From contig JADFUC010001868.1 in assembly GCA_019722365.1 (NCBI GenBank), positions 1,302,001 through 1,366,000 on the forward strand: 64,000 nucleotides of DNA. The letters are read 5' to 3'. Below the pieces are notes generated by a model. The model made no database searches and was not told the DNA's origin. It saw only the letters and a list, made by a program, of their open reading frames with translations. Numbering within the stretch: the first letter of the stretch is position 1; the number at the start of each line of letters is the position of its first letter. This document shows, piece by piece, positions 1 to 26,015 of the stretch. Source of the stretch: Lithospermum erythrorhizon. Lineage: Eukaryota > Streptophyta > Magnoliopsida > Boraginales > Boraginaceae. The translations under genes and the position numbers were made by a program.

Positions 1-503
1 AACAACCATCTACTAATAACAATTCATATAATTAAAGACTTATATGATTTTAGCTACATACTCTATAATGATATTTTTGTTCTTCATATCAATATATTCT
101 TTTACATAAGTGAGAATCAGGTCAAACCTACACGCCTATGAAGTTTCTCTAATCATATGGCGGAATAAGTGTTTTTATGTAGGGATGACGAAATCGTTAT
201 AAGAAAAACAAGGAAAACTATAAAAATTTAGAGGAAGAACCAAATTAAGTTTTGAAAAAATAACAGTAGAATTTTATTTTTCAATATAGAACGTCTATTT
301 TCAAAACATTAAGAATAGTAGAATATCACTACTCCTCTATGTCTTTCCTAGTTCCACCAGTAACATATTATACCAACTCAATTTTCATGCACAACAATTG
401 AATCCACTTTTAACATGAAGTTATAACACTAGAACAGAGAAAAACATATGTCATCAAACTTTCAGTATCAAGATTCAAGAATTATTATTAAAAGTAGTAG
501 TAC

Positions 504-625
504 CTTTTTAAAGAAGTCTTACTGAACTCTTTTTGTCTGCCTCAGAGCTCTGTGTTCTGATGGCAGAGCAGAGAAGAATTGTGTACTGAAAAGGCCAGGG
601 AATTGTTGCCTTTTTTATAAGAGCA
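504..625 (-). promoter_or_regulatory. Possible promoter and first non-coding exon of a gene running off the left edge
   Basis: Read on the minus strand, a TATA-like element (CTTATAAAAAAGG, about 609-621) is followed some 30 nt later by a pyrimidine-rich stretch. This ends at a good donor, AAAAAG|GTACTA, with the last exon base near 504. This looks like a short 5'-UTR exon and intron of a gene whose coding part lies left of position 1. No coding frame was recognised between 1 and 500, so this is inference from sequence signals only. Confidence 0.3.
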
Positions 626-3600
626 TGTGATAACAATTATTTTTTATGAGTTTCAACTGTTTTATTGCAATTTTTGATCTTTAATATCATGACAATTTCT
701 TTATTTTATAAATTCAAATCTTAATATACAATTAATAAAATATACTCAGCATAACTAATAAACTACCAGATTGAAATTTATATTTATTAAGTAGTTTATA
801 TAAGCAAACAATCCGTTCACTACAAACGCTACATTTGATATAGTTTTATGCTAATAATTATCGCATAAAATATAACAAATTATCTAAGAATTCATAAATA
901 TTTTTTACAGGCCAGATAAAATACTTTTGCCACTTTCACTTCTTTCGACTCATGCGGCTAAGAATCAAAACTATAGGATCAGATACAACTTCTTGGTGGG
1001 GGGAGTAATTTTTTTTAACTCATGACAATGACAAAATAATTAAAAAATATTTCCAAGAAACCAGACAATATGGATTATTATAAATCACAAGGCCATAAGA
1101 AAGAGTTAAGAAGTGTGAGGTGGGAAAATAACATATCAAAGATAATGTGATAGAAAGGCTATCAGAACCACAGCTTAAAGCAGTGTGAGCAAAGCCACAC
1201 AGCAGCCATTGTCCCAAAATTGTTGTCATGTTTGGATTTCTTTTCAATTATCTGTTCTCATCTCCTGCTGTTATCATCAAGTTATCCGTGAGTCCAGTCA
1301 CATCTCACGGATATCGGCCGCCATTTACTGCCCCCGCGCAGAGGCTGCTCGATCCCCATTAAAGCAGCACTTGCTGAATTCGTGGTCGTGCCTCGGTGTT
1401 GCGGGGTTACCCTACATGCTGGGCCACAGATGGGGCAAGCACGGGGATCCTCACTGGCGCATATCTCGAATCAACTCTCTACATTGGATGATTAACAAAT
1501 TTTACGCGACGCCCTTCGCTTAACAGATTAACATAAGTTATCCAGAAAACACCTCAAACCTTGGAATTCCACTTAACTTGAAGACTTTAGCACAACAACA
1601 AATCCCAAATACCAATTTAGTCCTATATAGTCAAATAGTTTGAATTCTCTAATTCTTCAATACAATATAATAAAATAAATCCCACACTACACCTACACTC
1701 ATAATTTATCACAAAATAGTAGATAATATTTTATCTTATTTTTGGATCAATTCGAAAACCACTTAACTTTTGATGTTATTAGTAAAATATACGAAAGTAT
1801 CAGACATAAAGATTTATTTTAAATATTTAAATTGGTATAATAATAAATAAAATAATTAATTATTTACTTAAATTTATAAATTATACCTTTGATTTTTATT
1901 AGAATTCTATTTTGTCTGAAAGTTTATATTATCCCTTATAATATTTACACAGATGCAAGTTTTCATACTATACTACTTTATTTTCAATGCTAATAAAAGT
2001 TAATACACATTACGTAATTTTATTTATCGTTACAAAACATCACTTTTCTCTTTTAATTAACAAAATACATCTTATGTTATTTCATTTATTATTAGAAAAC
2101 ATCACTTTTCAATTGATTATTAATATAAATTAGTCATAGTTCCACTTTTCAATTCTATTGTATGTATTCATTTTAATATATTTTAATTGATGATTGCCTT
2201 AATAAGATTTGCAATAAAACTAAATAATATCAAGCATTTTCTAGCGAAATTTCAATTATTTTAGCCACACAACCAAAGAGGCCATATATTGGATGCCCTG
2301 TCGGATATTTAAATACCCAAATCTAATTATACCGAAATCTATAAATAAAGATGGCATACCTCTTTTAAAAAAATATATTTCATAGTAATTTTTTTTAATA
2401 AAAAGCTAAAACTCAATTGCGATATATGGACATTATTACTTAATATGAAAACTTTTAAAATTTTGACATAAATAACAATTTTAATATAAGCCAAAAGTCA
2501 TTCAAATAGTTTTAGGTATCAATTTGTACATCGACATGCTCATCAATAAAGCGATTATATACATATAATATACATAGCATGTATTTTTTTAAACCATAAT
2601 ATCGATTAATTATATACGTATTTCATAACGCGCAGTGACGGATTGGCGGTTACAAAGCCAGCCTAAATTAATCTATTTCCTATTTTACCCTCCCCCGATT
2701 TATTTTTGTTTTAATTTTCATAAGAATTTCTTCAGTATTGCAACTCTAACAAGATAAATTCTCTATAAACTACTACTATAAATATTATCTACCACGTAAT
2801 ACTCCATAATTATCACTCTCAAGAAAAATAAAAATTAAGCCACAATCATCTATCTTTATTTTCTTCACAGAATCCTTTTTCATCTTATTTCTTTTAGTTT
2901 TATTTTTTTATTTTTTTATTATAATTTTATTTAAAAATAATAAAATAATTTGCACGCCAAGCATCGCACACATATAACTGGCCATATGAGTTTAAAACTA
3001 ATATAAAAGATATTATGACAATATAATCTTATTTAGTTTACTAATTACTAATCAATATTAAATATGTAAGATTAATTTTTTTTAATTCCATTTCATATCA
3101 ATTCAACTTCTAACTAATTATTGCCTCTATAATTTATAGATAAATATATTTTTTATTTAAGCAAACTAACATGTTATATATTATAATAAATAAATAAATT
3201 TTTAAAATAAATATTCAAATTCCATACCGAATCGATACTAAATGATTGTCATGCTTGATTTAAGTGCTCAAAATTGATAAACTTTTACGCATTCATCGAT
3301 AAACATAATTTTGATTTGAATAAAATCTAATGTCAATATTAAAGTAATTTGAAAATATTATTATTTGATAATTTTCACCAAATATTATACAACAGAAATA
3401 AAAATATTTTTATTTAACATTTAATATGTCAAACATCCACATTTAAACTTTGATAATCTATTGGGGATGGAAGGAGTATTAGATATGTATTTTGACATAT
3501 TTTTTATTTCAATTATTGGAATGTAATACAAAATACATAATTTAGATATATATTCGTTATCAAGTAATTTTTGGATTATAAAATTATTTTTCAATTTATA

Positions 3601-4223
3601 ATTGAATAAGTATCATACAATAAAATTTAGTAACAGCAAACTAATTCATTGTATTAAAATGGTATTTACTTATTGTTATGATAAAAGTAAAAAATCTAAG
3701 GCAATATTATATCAAATATTTTATTGCTGGTGAAAATGTTTGGTAGCTTTTATAATCAATGAAAATATTTATAATGAATACATTGGGTAATTAACATACA
3801 TATTTAAATCGATAACCTAACCATGCTGACTGATATGTAATTTTTACGCAAAAATTTAAGACTTATTAATTATTGAAGCCACATAAGATATTTAAAATTT
3901 TATTAGAAATATATATTTGAATCAATAAAACATATTATAATAAGGATAATAAATTTATAAGTAGAGGCAAGATTATTTGAAACATGTTGATGAGTTGGGT
4001 TAGGCGTAACCAAGTCCCTGTTTGGTGCATACATGAAAAAAAATGCATTTAAAAAATGGCATGGTTTATTGAACTAAATAAATGGACAAATATTCCATTA
4101 TCGAAGCAGTTTCATGAGCTAGAAAACACATGTTTCTAACATTACGATTTGATTAAACAAAATTGCATATAATGTACAATTTCTGATGGCATACGTACAA
4201 AATGTTTTTCCCAGTCCCCATCT
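626..4223. other. Intergenic region, AT-rich, with one GC-rich island
   Basis: No gene was recognised. Most of the stretch is very AT-rich and full of stops. The exception is 1280-1525, clearly GC-richer, which holds a perfect 10-bp inverted repeat at 1285-1315 (TATCCGTGAG, 11-nt loop, CTCACGGATA). The open frame across that island resembles no family I know. Around 3340-3480 lies a relic ending in GGGATGGAAGGAGTATT; similar ends occur near 13690, 32000 and 59530, which suggests one dispersed MITE-like family. Confidence 0.6.
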
Positions 4224-4544
4224 ATGCCACAAATGACCCAGGGGAGGTTCTTCCTGGCTATATATTTACTGAATGAAGTTAGTGACTTTATCTATATGTA
4301 TGGAACAATGAAAACAAAGCTAGCTGGACCTCAAAAACATAATGCAATAATTCAAGCTCCTCCAATTTCCTCCGGTAGCCTATTGGAAACTAAATCCTCC
4401 TCATCCTGTAGCGAGCGATGTTTGCTCAATTTGCCAGAGAAATCTTCGCGGTGTGAACATTTCCTGAGAAGACGTTGCATTATTATCTACCAGGCTAGAG
4501 CCCCATATAATTTGTGTGAACTATTTCATGCTTGATGTGAAGAG

Positions 4545-18749
<14,205 letters not shown>

Positions 18750-19860
18750 CCCCCCAGCCACATATAACTCCTTACTGAGCTCTACAAAATACCAGAACTG
18801 CTCGAGATGGAAAGTATCAACCAACCAACCAATGCAATGCTAGGTGTATTAAAATGAAGTCAGAATTTGCCTCCAAAACTATAATAATAAAATTCAAAAA
18901 CTCGTCAAATAAAAGAACAAACATGCATCCAAGCAAACAACTACACATCATAGTGAACTCCAACAGGAACTAATCAGAATACAGCTTATTGCAGTTCAAG
19001 TCAGCTATAAACAAATTAAAGCTCGCATATTTCACGAACAGCAAAGCATAGGAACTGCAAAAAATTATGCGAACTAAAAAAAATTCATATTGGCAATGGA
19101 ATCTTGATGCAATTGAAAATTTGAAACTTATTTATTATAGAGAAAATATCACTTTAAGCCTAAATCAATATGAAAAAATACAAGAAATAAGTGATAATAA
19201 TGAATCATCCACTCAAAACCAAACATGAACAAATATACATTCAACTAGAGTGTTCCAAATTGCTCGTGACCGAAACCCATGAAAAGAATCCAAATCTGAT
19301 ATCAAAATCGACAACATGATTAACAACAATAGCAATAAACAACTAAACATATTAAAATTATTCAAACATCCCAAAAAGATTGTCCAGTTCGATTCTCAAT
19401 TATCCAAATTAACAAACTTTATAGCCTTAATAACACCCACAACTTCAATTTGGATCAAAATCATCATATTAACAATAAATTACATTAAATTTGTATTTTT
19501 CACCAAATATTACATATAATATTCAAAAAAAAAAACTCAAATTTCAAATTTTTTTCAAAATCAACTATCAAAATTCAAAATTGGAAAATCTTTTCGGTAC
19601 ACAGTGAGTATATATATATATATATATTACATCTAAAGTGATTAATAAACTCTAACCTTATAATATGTATAATTATTATTATAGAAAAAAACGGCGAATA
19701 ATTTGGGTACGAATTGCTCAGTCGCCGGAAGGTGGTGGCGAGAGGGGATCGGCGGCGGGCGAGGGGGGAAAACGGCGTCGTTCTGGAGAATGGGGGTTTG
19801 GATATATTATTATTATGTGGTAAAATAATGGATATTGATAATTTACCGAATTTTGTGTAG
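18750..19860 (-). promoter_or_regulatory. 5' UTR with intron, and promoter of the CHR5-like gene
   Basis: A GC-rich block at 19690-19800 (rich in CGCC/CGG on the coding strand) fits a plant 5'-UTR/promoter. A donor ATAAG|GTTAGA with last exon base 19657 and an acceptor TTTTGTAG|AGCTC (exon base 18781) would remove an 875-nt leader intron shortly before the MAFYRN start at 18749. The intron is AT-rich and contains a (TA)n run at about 19609-19627. The splice pair is predicted from consensus only. Confidence 0.5.
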
Positions 19861-20705
19861 TTTTTTGGGAGATGATAATAAATTGAGGTTTGATTTGGGA
19901 GGGTTGGGATAATAAGATTGATTGATGTTGGTTTTTTGGTTTAGGGAGGGGGTACGGATTGTGTGGAGGTATTTATGTGTAGGGCTGTTATACACCTGTG
20001 GGGGTGGGTTGGGGTAATTATAAAGTTATTTTAGGTTAAGGGCCTTTTGTGGTAAATATTATTTTAATTGTTTGATAATAATAATATAAATGGAATGATA
20101 ATAATAATAATAATAACCGAAATCAATTATCATCGAAACTTAATAATTGTGAGTTTATTGTCCTAACGTAAATTAATAGATTATTGTGAATTTATAATTG
20201 TGAGTTTATTGTCCTAACGTAAATTTATAGATTAACTTATGGATATTTGTTAAATCTATTAAACACTAAACTAATTTACTATGCATTGATAGACGATAGT
20301 CATTGAAAACATATAAAAACTAGTAGTATTACCATCCCACAGCATATCTTTAACTTTGTTTTTCATCTCCTCGAACTGATTTCCAGATATTTTTATTCTC
20401 AGACAGATAATACCGACGAAATTATATCAACGAAACTACATTTCAAACTCTTTCCATCGATATATTTTTATAAAATATTATACAACACAAACAAATATAT
20501 TTAAAGGCCAAAGCTCAGTTAAATAAATAAAAGCTAAAATGATTTCATCTGTAGGATTGAGTGAAATAAGAATCAATTTATACATTGCACAGAGTAAATA
20601 ATATATCTTCTATACACGTTTCACTAAAGAATTAATTAACATATGGATATGGTGGTAGTACTAATTCATCATGCATTGATACAAGAAACCATTTTTGAGA
20701 GATCA
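19861..20705. other. Intergenic spacer with simple repeats
   Basis: No gene seen. It contains a (TAA)n microsatellite at about 20093-20116. A two-copy repeat of a 51-bp unit containing ATAATTGTGAGTTTATTGTC starts at 20143 and 20194. The part next to 20706 is presumably the 3' UTR of the minus-strand Rossmann-fold gene. Confidence 0.6.
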
Positions 20706-23700
20706 TCACTGGACCATAGCAGATTTGAACAAGTCTTGCCACTTCTGAGGATCACTTCCTGGTCCTTCACCCTGCATGAATGTAACAAATTCGCATCAAC
20801 ATAAACAAGACTCGAAATAATAAAATCGAGCTCAGAACAAAATTGTGCGACGTCTTCTTAACGACTACCTTTACTGAGTTTATCTCATATATTTGGCCCT
20901 TTGTGAACTCTAAATCAAGTGCCTGTATACAAGCCTCTGCTACTACAAGCCTGCTAACTTCTCCTACTAGTTTATCCCCTGCCAAACCATGGAGGAAATT
21001 CAAGAGACCACCAAGCTAAAATAAAAGGTCAGATATTCACTATTGTCGAGTCTATTCTAACATGTCAACTAACATATCTAACGTAACTACCTTGGCCTAT
21101 AACAACAGCACGCCTTTCTCCAGCCGTAGCTTGGAGCAGCGTGTTTAGAGACCAGAGATTTCAAGGATCGATTTCACCTTATATGAACCATAACCAGGTC
21201 AATTACAATTCTGACAACCTTGCTCTTTATCTACCCTGCTTAACTACACTGAGTAACCTCAGAACAGCCTCTCTAAAACAAAGACACTCTTAGCTAATTG
21301 CATTATCAGATGAGCAGTGAGCGAAACAAGAGAGATTCTTCACTGTAGTTGCGAGCTATATTATTGTCTACCCACACCATGTGAAAGTTAATATATCATA
21401 GTTTAATATGTAATCAGGTTTAGATAGTGTAGAAAAAAAGAAGCACACAATGCAACAAACATGCTTAAGCTAATTGCAAACTAAGTTTTTAGTTTGGACT
21501 GATTTTTTCTTTTCTTGCTCATACCAGCTTTCAGAAAAGCTCACTAAAAACCCTCTCAGCGCACTCAACCTCAGGTATACTAATTTGCAGTATCTTATAC
21601 ATCTAAAAGATATCTATTTTCTAGTTATTCCTCAAAGAGAAATATAGAGAAAAATCATTTGACTCTTCCACCAAAAGATAATATTTGAACTAATCTTCAG
21701 CCCAAGCATTTAAGTATTAAACTATATCCCGACTTAATCATGTCTCAGGAACTGAGACCAAAGGTATTCAATATGAAGACTGAAGAGGGACCATATACAT
21801 AAATGACCGTTCAAACCTGATTATGGTGAATGGGAGGCCAGACTCTCGAACAAAATCTTCACCCATCTTCTTATACTTGAGAACACCAAAGAGGTTCATA
21901 ATACTACAAAGATATGTCATGTTAATCGATCACATATATCTTGATTCTTGACTGGACAAAACAAGAAGTTTTAATTCATTTCACTTGTACAATAAATGAA
22001 AAATGCAGGATTACAGAATTCACAGTACACGAAAACAGTGACGAGCCCCTTTAGGTAATCCAAGTTTGACGTGCATGATCCATGTCTGTTGATGGAAACT
22101 AATCCAGTTCTAAATTCTTTTAAACATACTAGAGACGCATACATCATATTTTTAGTTTTGCAACTTCCTCACAACAATCAAGGAACAAATTACTCCCCAT
22201 CAATGCAAAAAAATTACTTGCAATTCTTTAACTAACAAATGGCACTCTAGTGGTTCTACAATGGCAAATACATTTTCCATAAATCAAATGACTTCAATTG
22301 AAATAGTCTGTCTTTTTATCTCGGATACATTAAAATCACATGAGCAGGACACTGAATACGATTACATGTGCTAGGTGGTGCAGCATACCTCCATGGTAAT
22401 TCGGTAGATTTGGTAACTCCCACTGATGAAACAAGAACCAGTCTTTCAATAGATGAAGGTAATGTCTGCACAAGGTTTCTGACACCTTCCCAGTCTAAAA
22501 ACCAGAAATTACAGAGTCAAGACCGTAAATGGTGTAGGAGAAGTGTGTGAAGGAAAACATTGTGTCCTATAGAACTAATGATGCTCAGAGGCTAATGATA
22601 CATGATCAAACAAGTTATATACTAACTTTTACATGAAAACAGAATTCCCCAAAAACTATGTACTCATCGGAACAACTTTCACATGATAATTATGATGTAC
22701 TATTGTTGCTGCTTGGACCTAGTGCAGGCAATTAAACAGAAGGGTTTTATTACCATGAGGTGATGAGTATAACAAAGTTGTGATTCTGACCTACTTTTTC
22801 AGGCGTGTTGTCACCATCCCACCTCCTTGATGGGAAAGCCGTTGTTCCCGTGCAGCAAATAACATGAGTTACACCCTGAAAGTGAGATAACTTTCAGCCG
22901 ATGGTCTTAATAGACACAATTACGTTATGGATAAACCATATTTCTAAATTACAAATATGAAGGAAAATAATAAGAGGACGAACAAGGAGCACACACTTCA
23001 AACATAGATGGATGCAGATCTGTTGGATCACGTGTGTCTCCTTTATATACCTATCAAGAACAACGATCAAGTAAGATGAAGAAACTCAAGCAATGACTTC
23101 TAAATTAAATGAAAGTTGAACTTGCATACAAGACCACACCTGCAGTTTATCCTCTTCTTGTTTACCAAATAGAGAGGCCGCCTTCTCAGGATTTCTAAGA
23201 ATAAGGCGAGCTTTGATATTTCGATCAAGCAATGATGCTACAACCAACTGACCTGTAGAATGTATCAATCGCTCATGTGGGATATAGACTTCAATTGATT
23301 GACAGTAAAGAAACTAAAACGCCAATAACCAACCAACCAACAAACAGTGAGGTCGAAATAGTTAATGAAGTTACAAACTTGTTGTACAAATTATCATTTT
23401 TTTGGAACAACGTTAGATACTAACAACAACTAGAGAAGGGAAAACTCATATATGTTAATAGATAAAACACGATTAAATAAGAAATATCCATGCAAGACTT
23501 GATGAACTAATGATACATATAAGAATTAAGAAATGACTATTTGTGCAACGAGTTTGGAACTAAAGACTATAATTGTACCAATGTAAATTCCAAAACCAAG
23601 TTTCGAATTTCGACAAATTTCAAGGACAATTCATGCAAATATATTTATAAACTACAGTAGAAAGTGAAAGAGAAAGTACCAACCCCACCGGTACCACCAA

Positions 23701-23992
23701 CAACAAGAACGAGCTTTGAAGGAGAAGATGATGTTGATGAACTACTCTTTATTACATCTTTTTCAACATCCAAAACTGAAGATTCCAACCCATCAACACT
23801 TTTGTGATCTTCTGTTGATATTGCTCCAGTTCTTGATGATGAACTTGAGGAAACAACCATAGAACGATGAGTTGTAATAGTAGAATAATGATTCAAGAAA
23901 CGGAAACCATTAGAAGAACAATAAAAAGAGTTGGCATTATTATTCAATATTATTGGAAGATTAATGCATGTTGAGTTCAAAGCCATGGACAT
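20706..23992 (-). CDS. Plastid NAD(P)-binding Rossmann-fold protein (atypical SDR), exon 7 apparently damaged
   Basis: Resembles the Arabidopsis At4g31530-type NAD(P)-binding protein as I remember it; its substrate is unknown. Exon 1 encodes a Ser/Thr-rich, probably chloroplast-targeting N-terminus followed by the dinucleotide-binding motif VVGGTGGVG. Exons that join in frame: 23680-23992, 23140-23252, 22997-23050, 22791-22875, 22389-22494 and 21817-21903. The last exons, 20869-20978 (GDKLVGEVSRLVVAEAC) and 20706-20771 (ends KSAMVQ), also fit. Conserved exon 7 coding (LNTLLQATAGERRAVVIGQ) is readable only at 21091-21148. Upstream of it an in-frame TGA (21161-21163) and the absence of the expected PGRLTDGPY-type segment stop me building an intact exon. 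It may be a pseudogene, an altered exon or an assembly error. The start could also be the second ATG at 23986. Confidence 0.75.
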
Positions 23993-24129
23993 TTATTTTG
24001 GGACAAATTTCAGTTGTGGTTTATCTATTCATAGAGTACCAGAAAGAATTAACAACTTTCACCAACTGACACTCTAGTTATGGTTTATGGTTATGCTGAA
24101 TCCATTTGTACAATTTTAAAGTTGTGGAG

Positions 24130-26015
24130 GTGCTTCATTACAATGTTGGAGGTGAAGTTACATTAGTGACCTTTGTCTTCATTCACATTAGTAAGAATCA
24201 CAACGACGTACGACATGCTGTTTCTATTCAATAATGGCTTAACTAATTTCAGAAATATACCCACTAGCTTTTAACTCGGTGCCACGGGGAAAAATGTTAT
24301 TTAATTTATTAAATAATCGAAAGATAATTTATCGGCTTTACCGTGAAGTGATAACCGAAGAAAAAACCCCAAGTTAAAAAGGGGAAAATCATGTGAAAAA
24401 TGAACGAGCACAAATGTGATACGACAAATACAAGTAGTAATTATTAATTTAAGACCCTATTCCCGAGCTCCGACGGGGCAAAATATTAGCTTAGAGAGTT
24501 TATTATTAAATAATCGAGTATTAATTTATCAAATTTTTTATCAGAAGTTGATAATTGTAAAAAATCGAGTCACTGTAGCCGACATTACAAAAATGATAAT
24601 TGAAAAGAACCAAAAAAAGATAAAAAACAATCACGCACCGGCGATCCCACGACCATAAGTTCCTGTCAAATTACGGGCGAGATGATATTCTATTCAATAG
24701 TTGGTTGGACAACTAAAAACAAAATCACAGTCGCATATGACCATGTGTGGAAATAATGAAAAAGGAACGAAAAAGAGCACGAATTATTTAATTTAAGGAC
24801 TGGCCCCGAAGTTTTATACCAAAAATATTATCTGTAGAGTTTATTAAATAATCGAGTATTAATTTATCGAAGTTTCATTGTAGTTGATAAATTGGAATAA
24901 CAACCATTAAAGAAAAAGAAAAAAATCATTCACGTGAAAAATAAGAAAAAAACAGAAATAAGATACTAATCAAGCAGATAGAAATAATGAAAAAAGAAAC
25001 GAAAAAGAATTCGAATTATTAATTTAGCACCCTATAATGTAGCTCCGGGATCTTTAAAAATATTATCTTGTATATGCTATTAAATAATCGAAGATTAATT
25101 TATCAAGTTTCTACTGTAGTTGATGATTGAAAAAATGATAATTGAAAAAAATGGAAAAAGGAAGAAAAAATCACGCCGCCATCAATCCCACGACCATAAA
25201 GCTTCCTCACAAACGACCAAGAAAACGACGTTATATTCAATACGTAATAATTACTAAAAAAAAGATACTGTGATATTTAATCGCAAGATGTAAATAATGC
25301 AAGAAAAGAATGTAAAAAGAAGCATTGATATTAATTTGTGACTCTATCACCGAAGTCGAGGGTCCAAAAATATTATCTTAACTAGCTTAAGAGGAAAAAT
25401 ATTCAAGCGAAAAAGTGAACAAAAACACAGATACGACTTTATATAAAATAATGGAAAATGAACAAAAAAAGCACAAATTATTAATTTCAAGACCCTATCA
25501 CCGAAGCCTTAGCAGCCAAAAATATTATTTTAGAGAGTTTATTAAATAATCGAGAATAATGAAAAATGAACGCAATAATGAAAATGAACGAAAAAGAACA
25601 CAAATTATTAATTAGCACCTATCCACGCAGTCGGGGCAAAAATATTATTTTGGTAGCTTTATTAAATAATCGGTATCAACGAAAATGAATGAATTATTAA
25701 TTTAGCACGCTATTACCGAATGGAAAAAATATTATTTTAGCTTTATTAAATAATCGAAAAATAAAAAATGAACGAAAATGAATGAATTATTAATTTGAAG
25801 AACTATCACGAATGGTAGAATTTATACAGTAGCTGATAATTTAAAAAAGTTTAAAAAATGAAAAAATGTAAAAAATGAGAAAAAAACCGCTTCCACGCCT
25901 CTGCCCCATTTAATATATCATGCACCGCAAGGCACTTCTCCTTTATAACTACCTACGATTTTGGAAGAAGCTATTGCTTACAATGTCATGTGCTTCATTA
26001 CAATGTTGGAGGTGA
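24130..26015. repeat. Decayed tandem-repeat block bounded by 26-bp direct repeats
   Basis: Both ends carry the same 26 bp, starting GTGCTTCATTACAATGTTGG, at 24130-24155 and 25990-26015. Between them, at least eight diverged units follow each other, with AATAATGAAAAATGAACG-like sequence near 24399, 24757, 24985, 25296, 25437, 25556, 25680 and 25766. Each unit tends to run: GAACGAAAAAGARCAC, AATTATTAATTTA, CCCTATCACCGAAG, then AATATTATTTTAG and TTATTAAATAATCGA. Spacing shrinks from about 230-360 nt on the left to about 85-140 nt on the right. No open frame, RNA gene or transposon terminus was recognised. An 80-codon open stretch at 24416-24658 is a chance opening. Confidence 0.8.

Noticed and set aside
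1185..1523. 112-codon open frame in the GC-rich island
   Set aside because: No start context, domain or recognisable similarity. The opening follows from the low stop density of GC-richer DNA. It is reported as a composition anomaly, not a gene.
4224..4535. 103-codon plus-strand open frame next to the CHR5-like stop codon
   Set aside because: It overlaps the presumed 3' UTR of the minus-strand gene, has no domain and no upstream promoter signal.
19370..19400. GTTCGATTC word resembling a tRNA B box
   Set aside because: The flanking bases do not form a T-arm, and no A box or acceptor stem is present. No tRNA gene was found anywhere in the window by eye.
24416..24658. 80-codon open frame in the repeat array
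   Set aside because: It lies across diverged repeat units. Other units have stops in this frame, so it is a chance opening.
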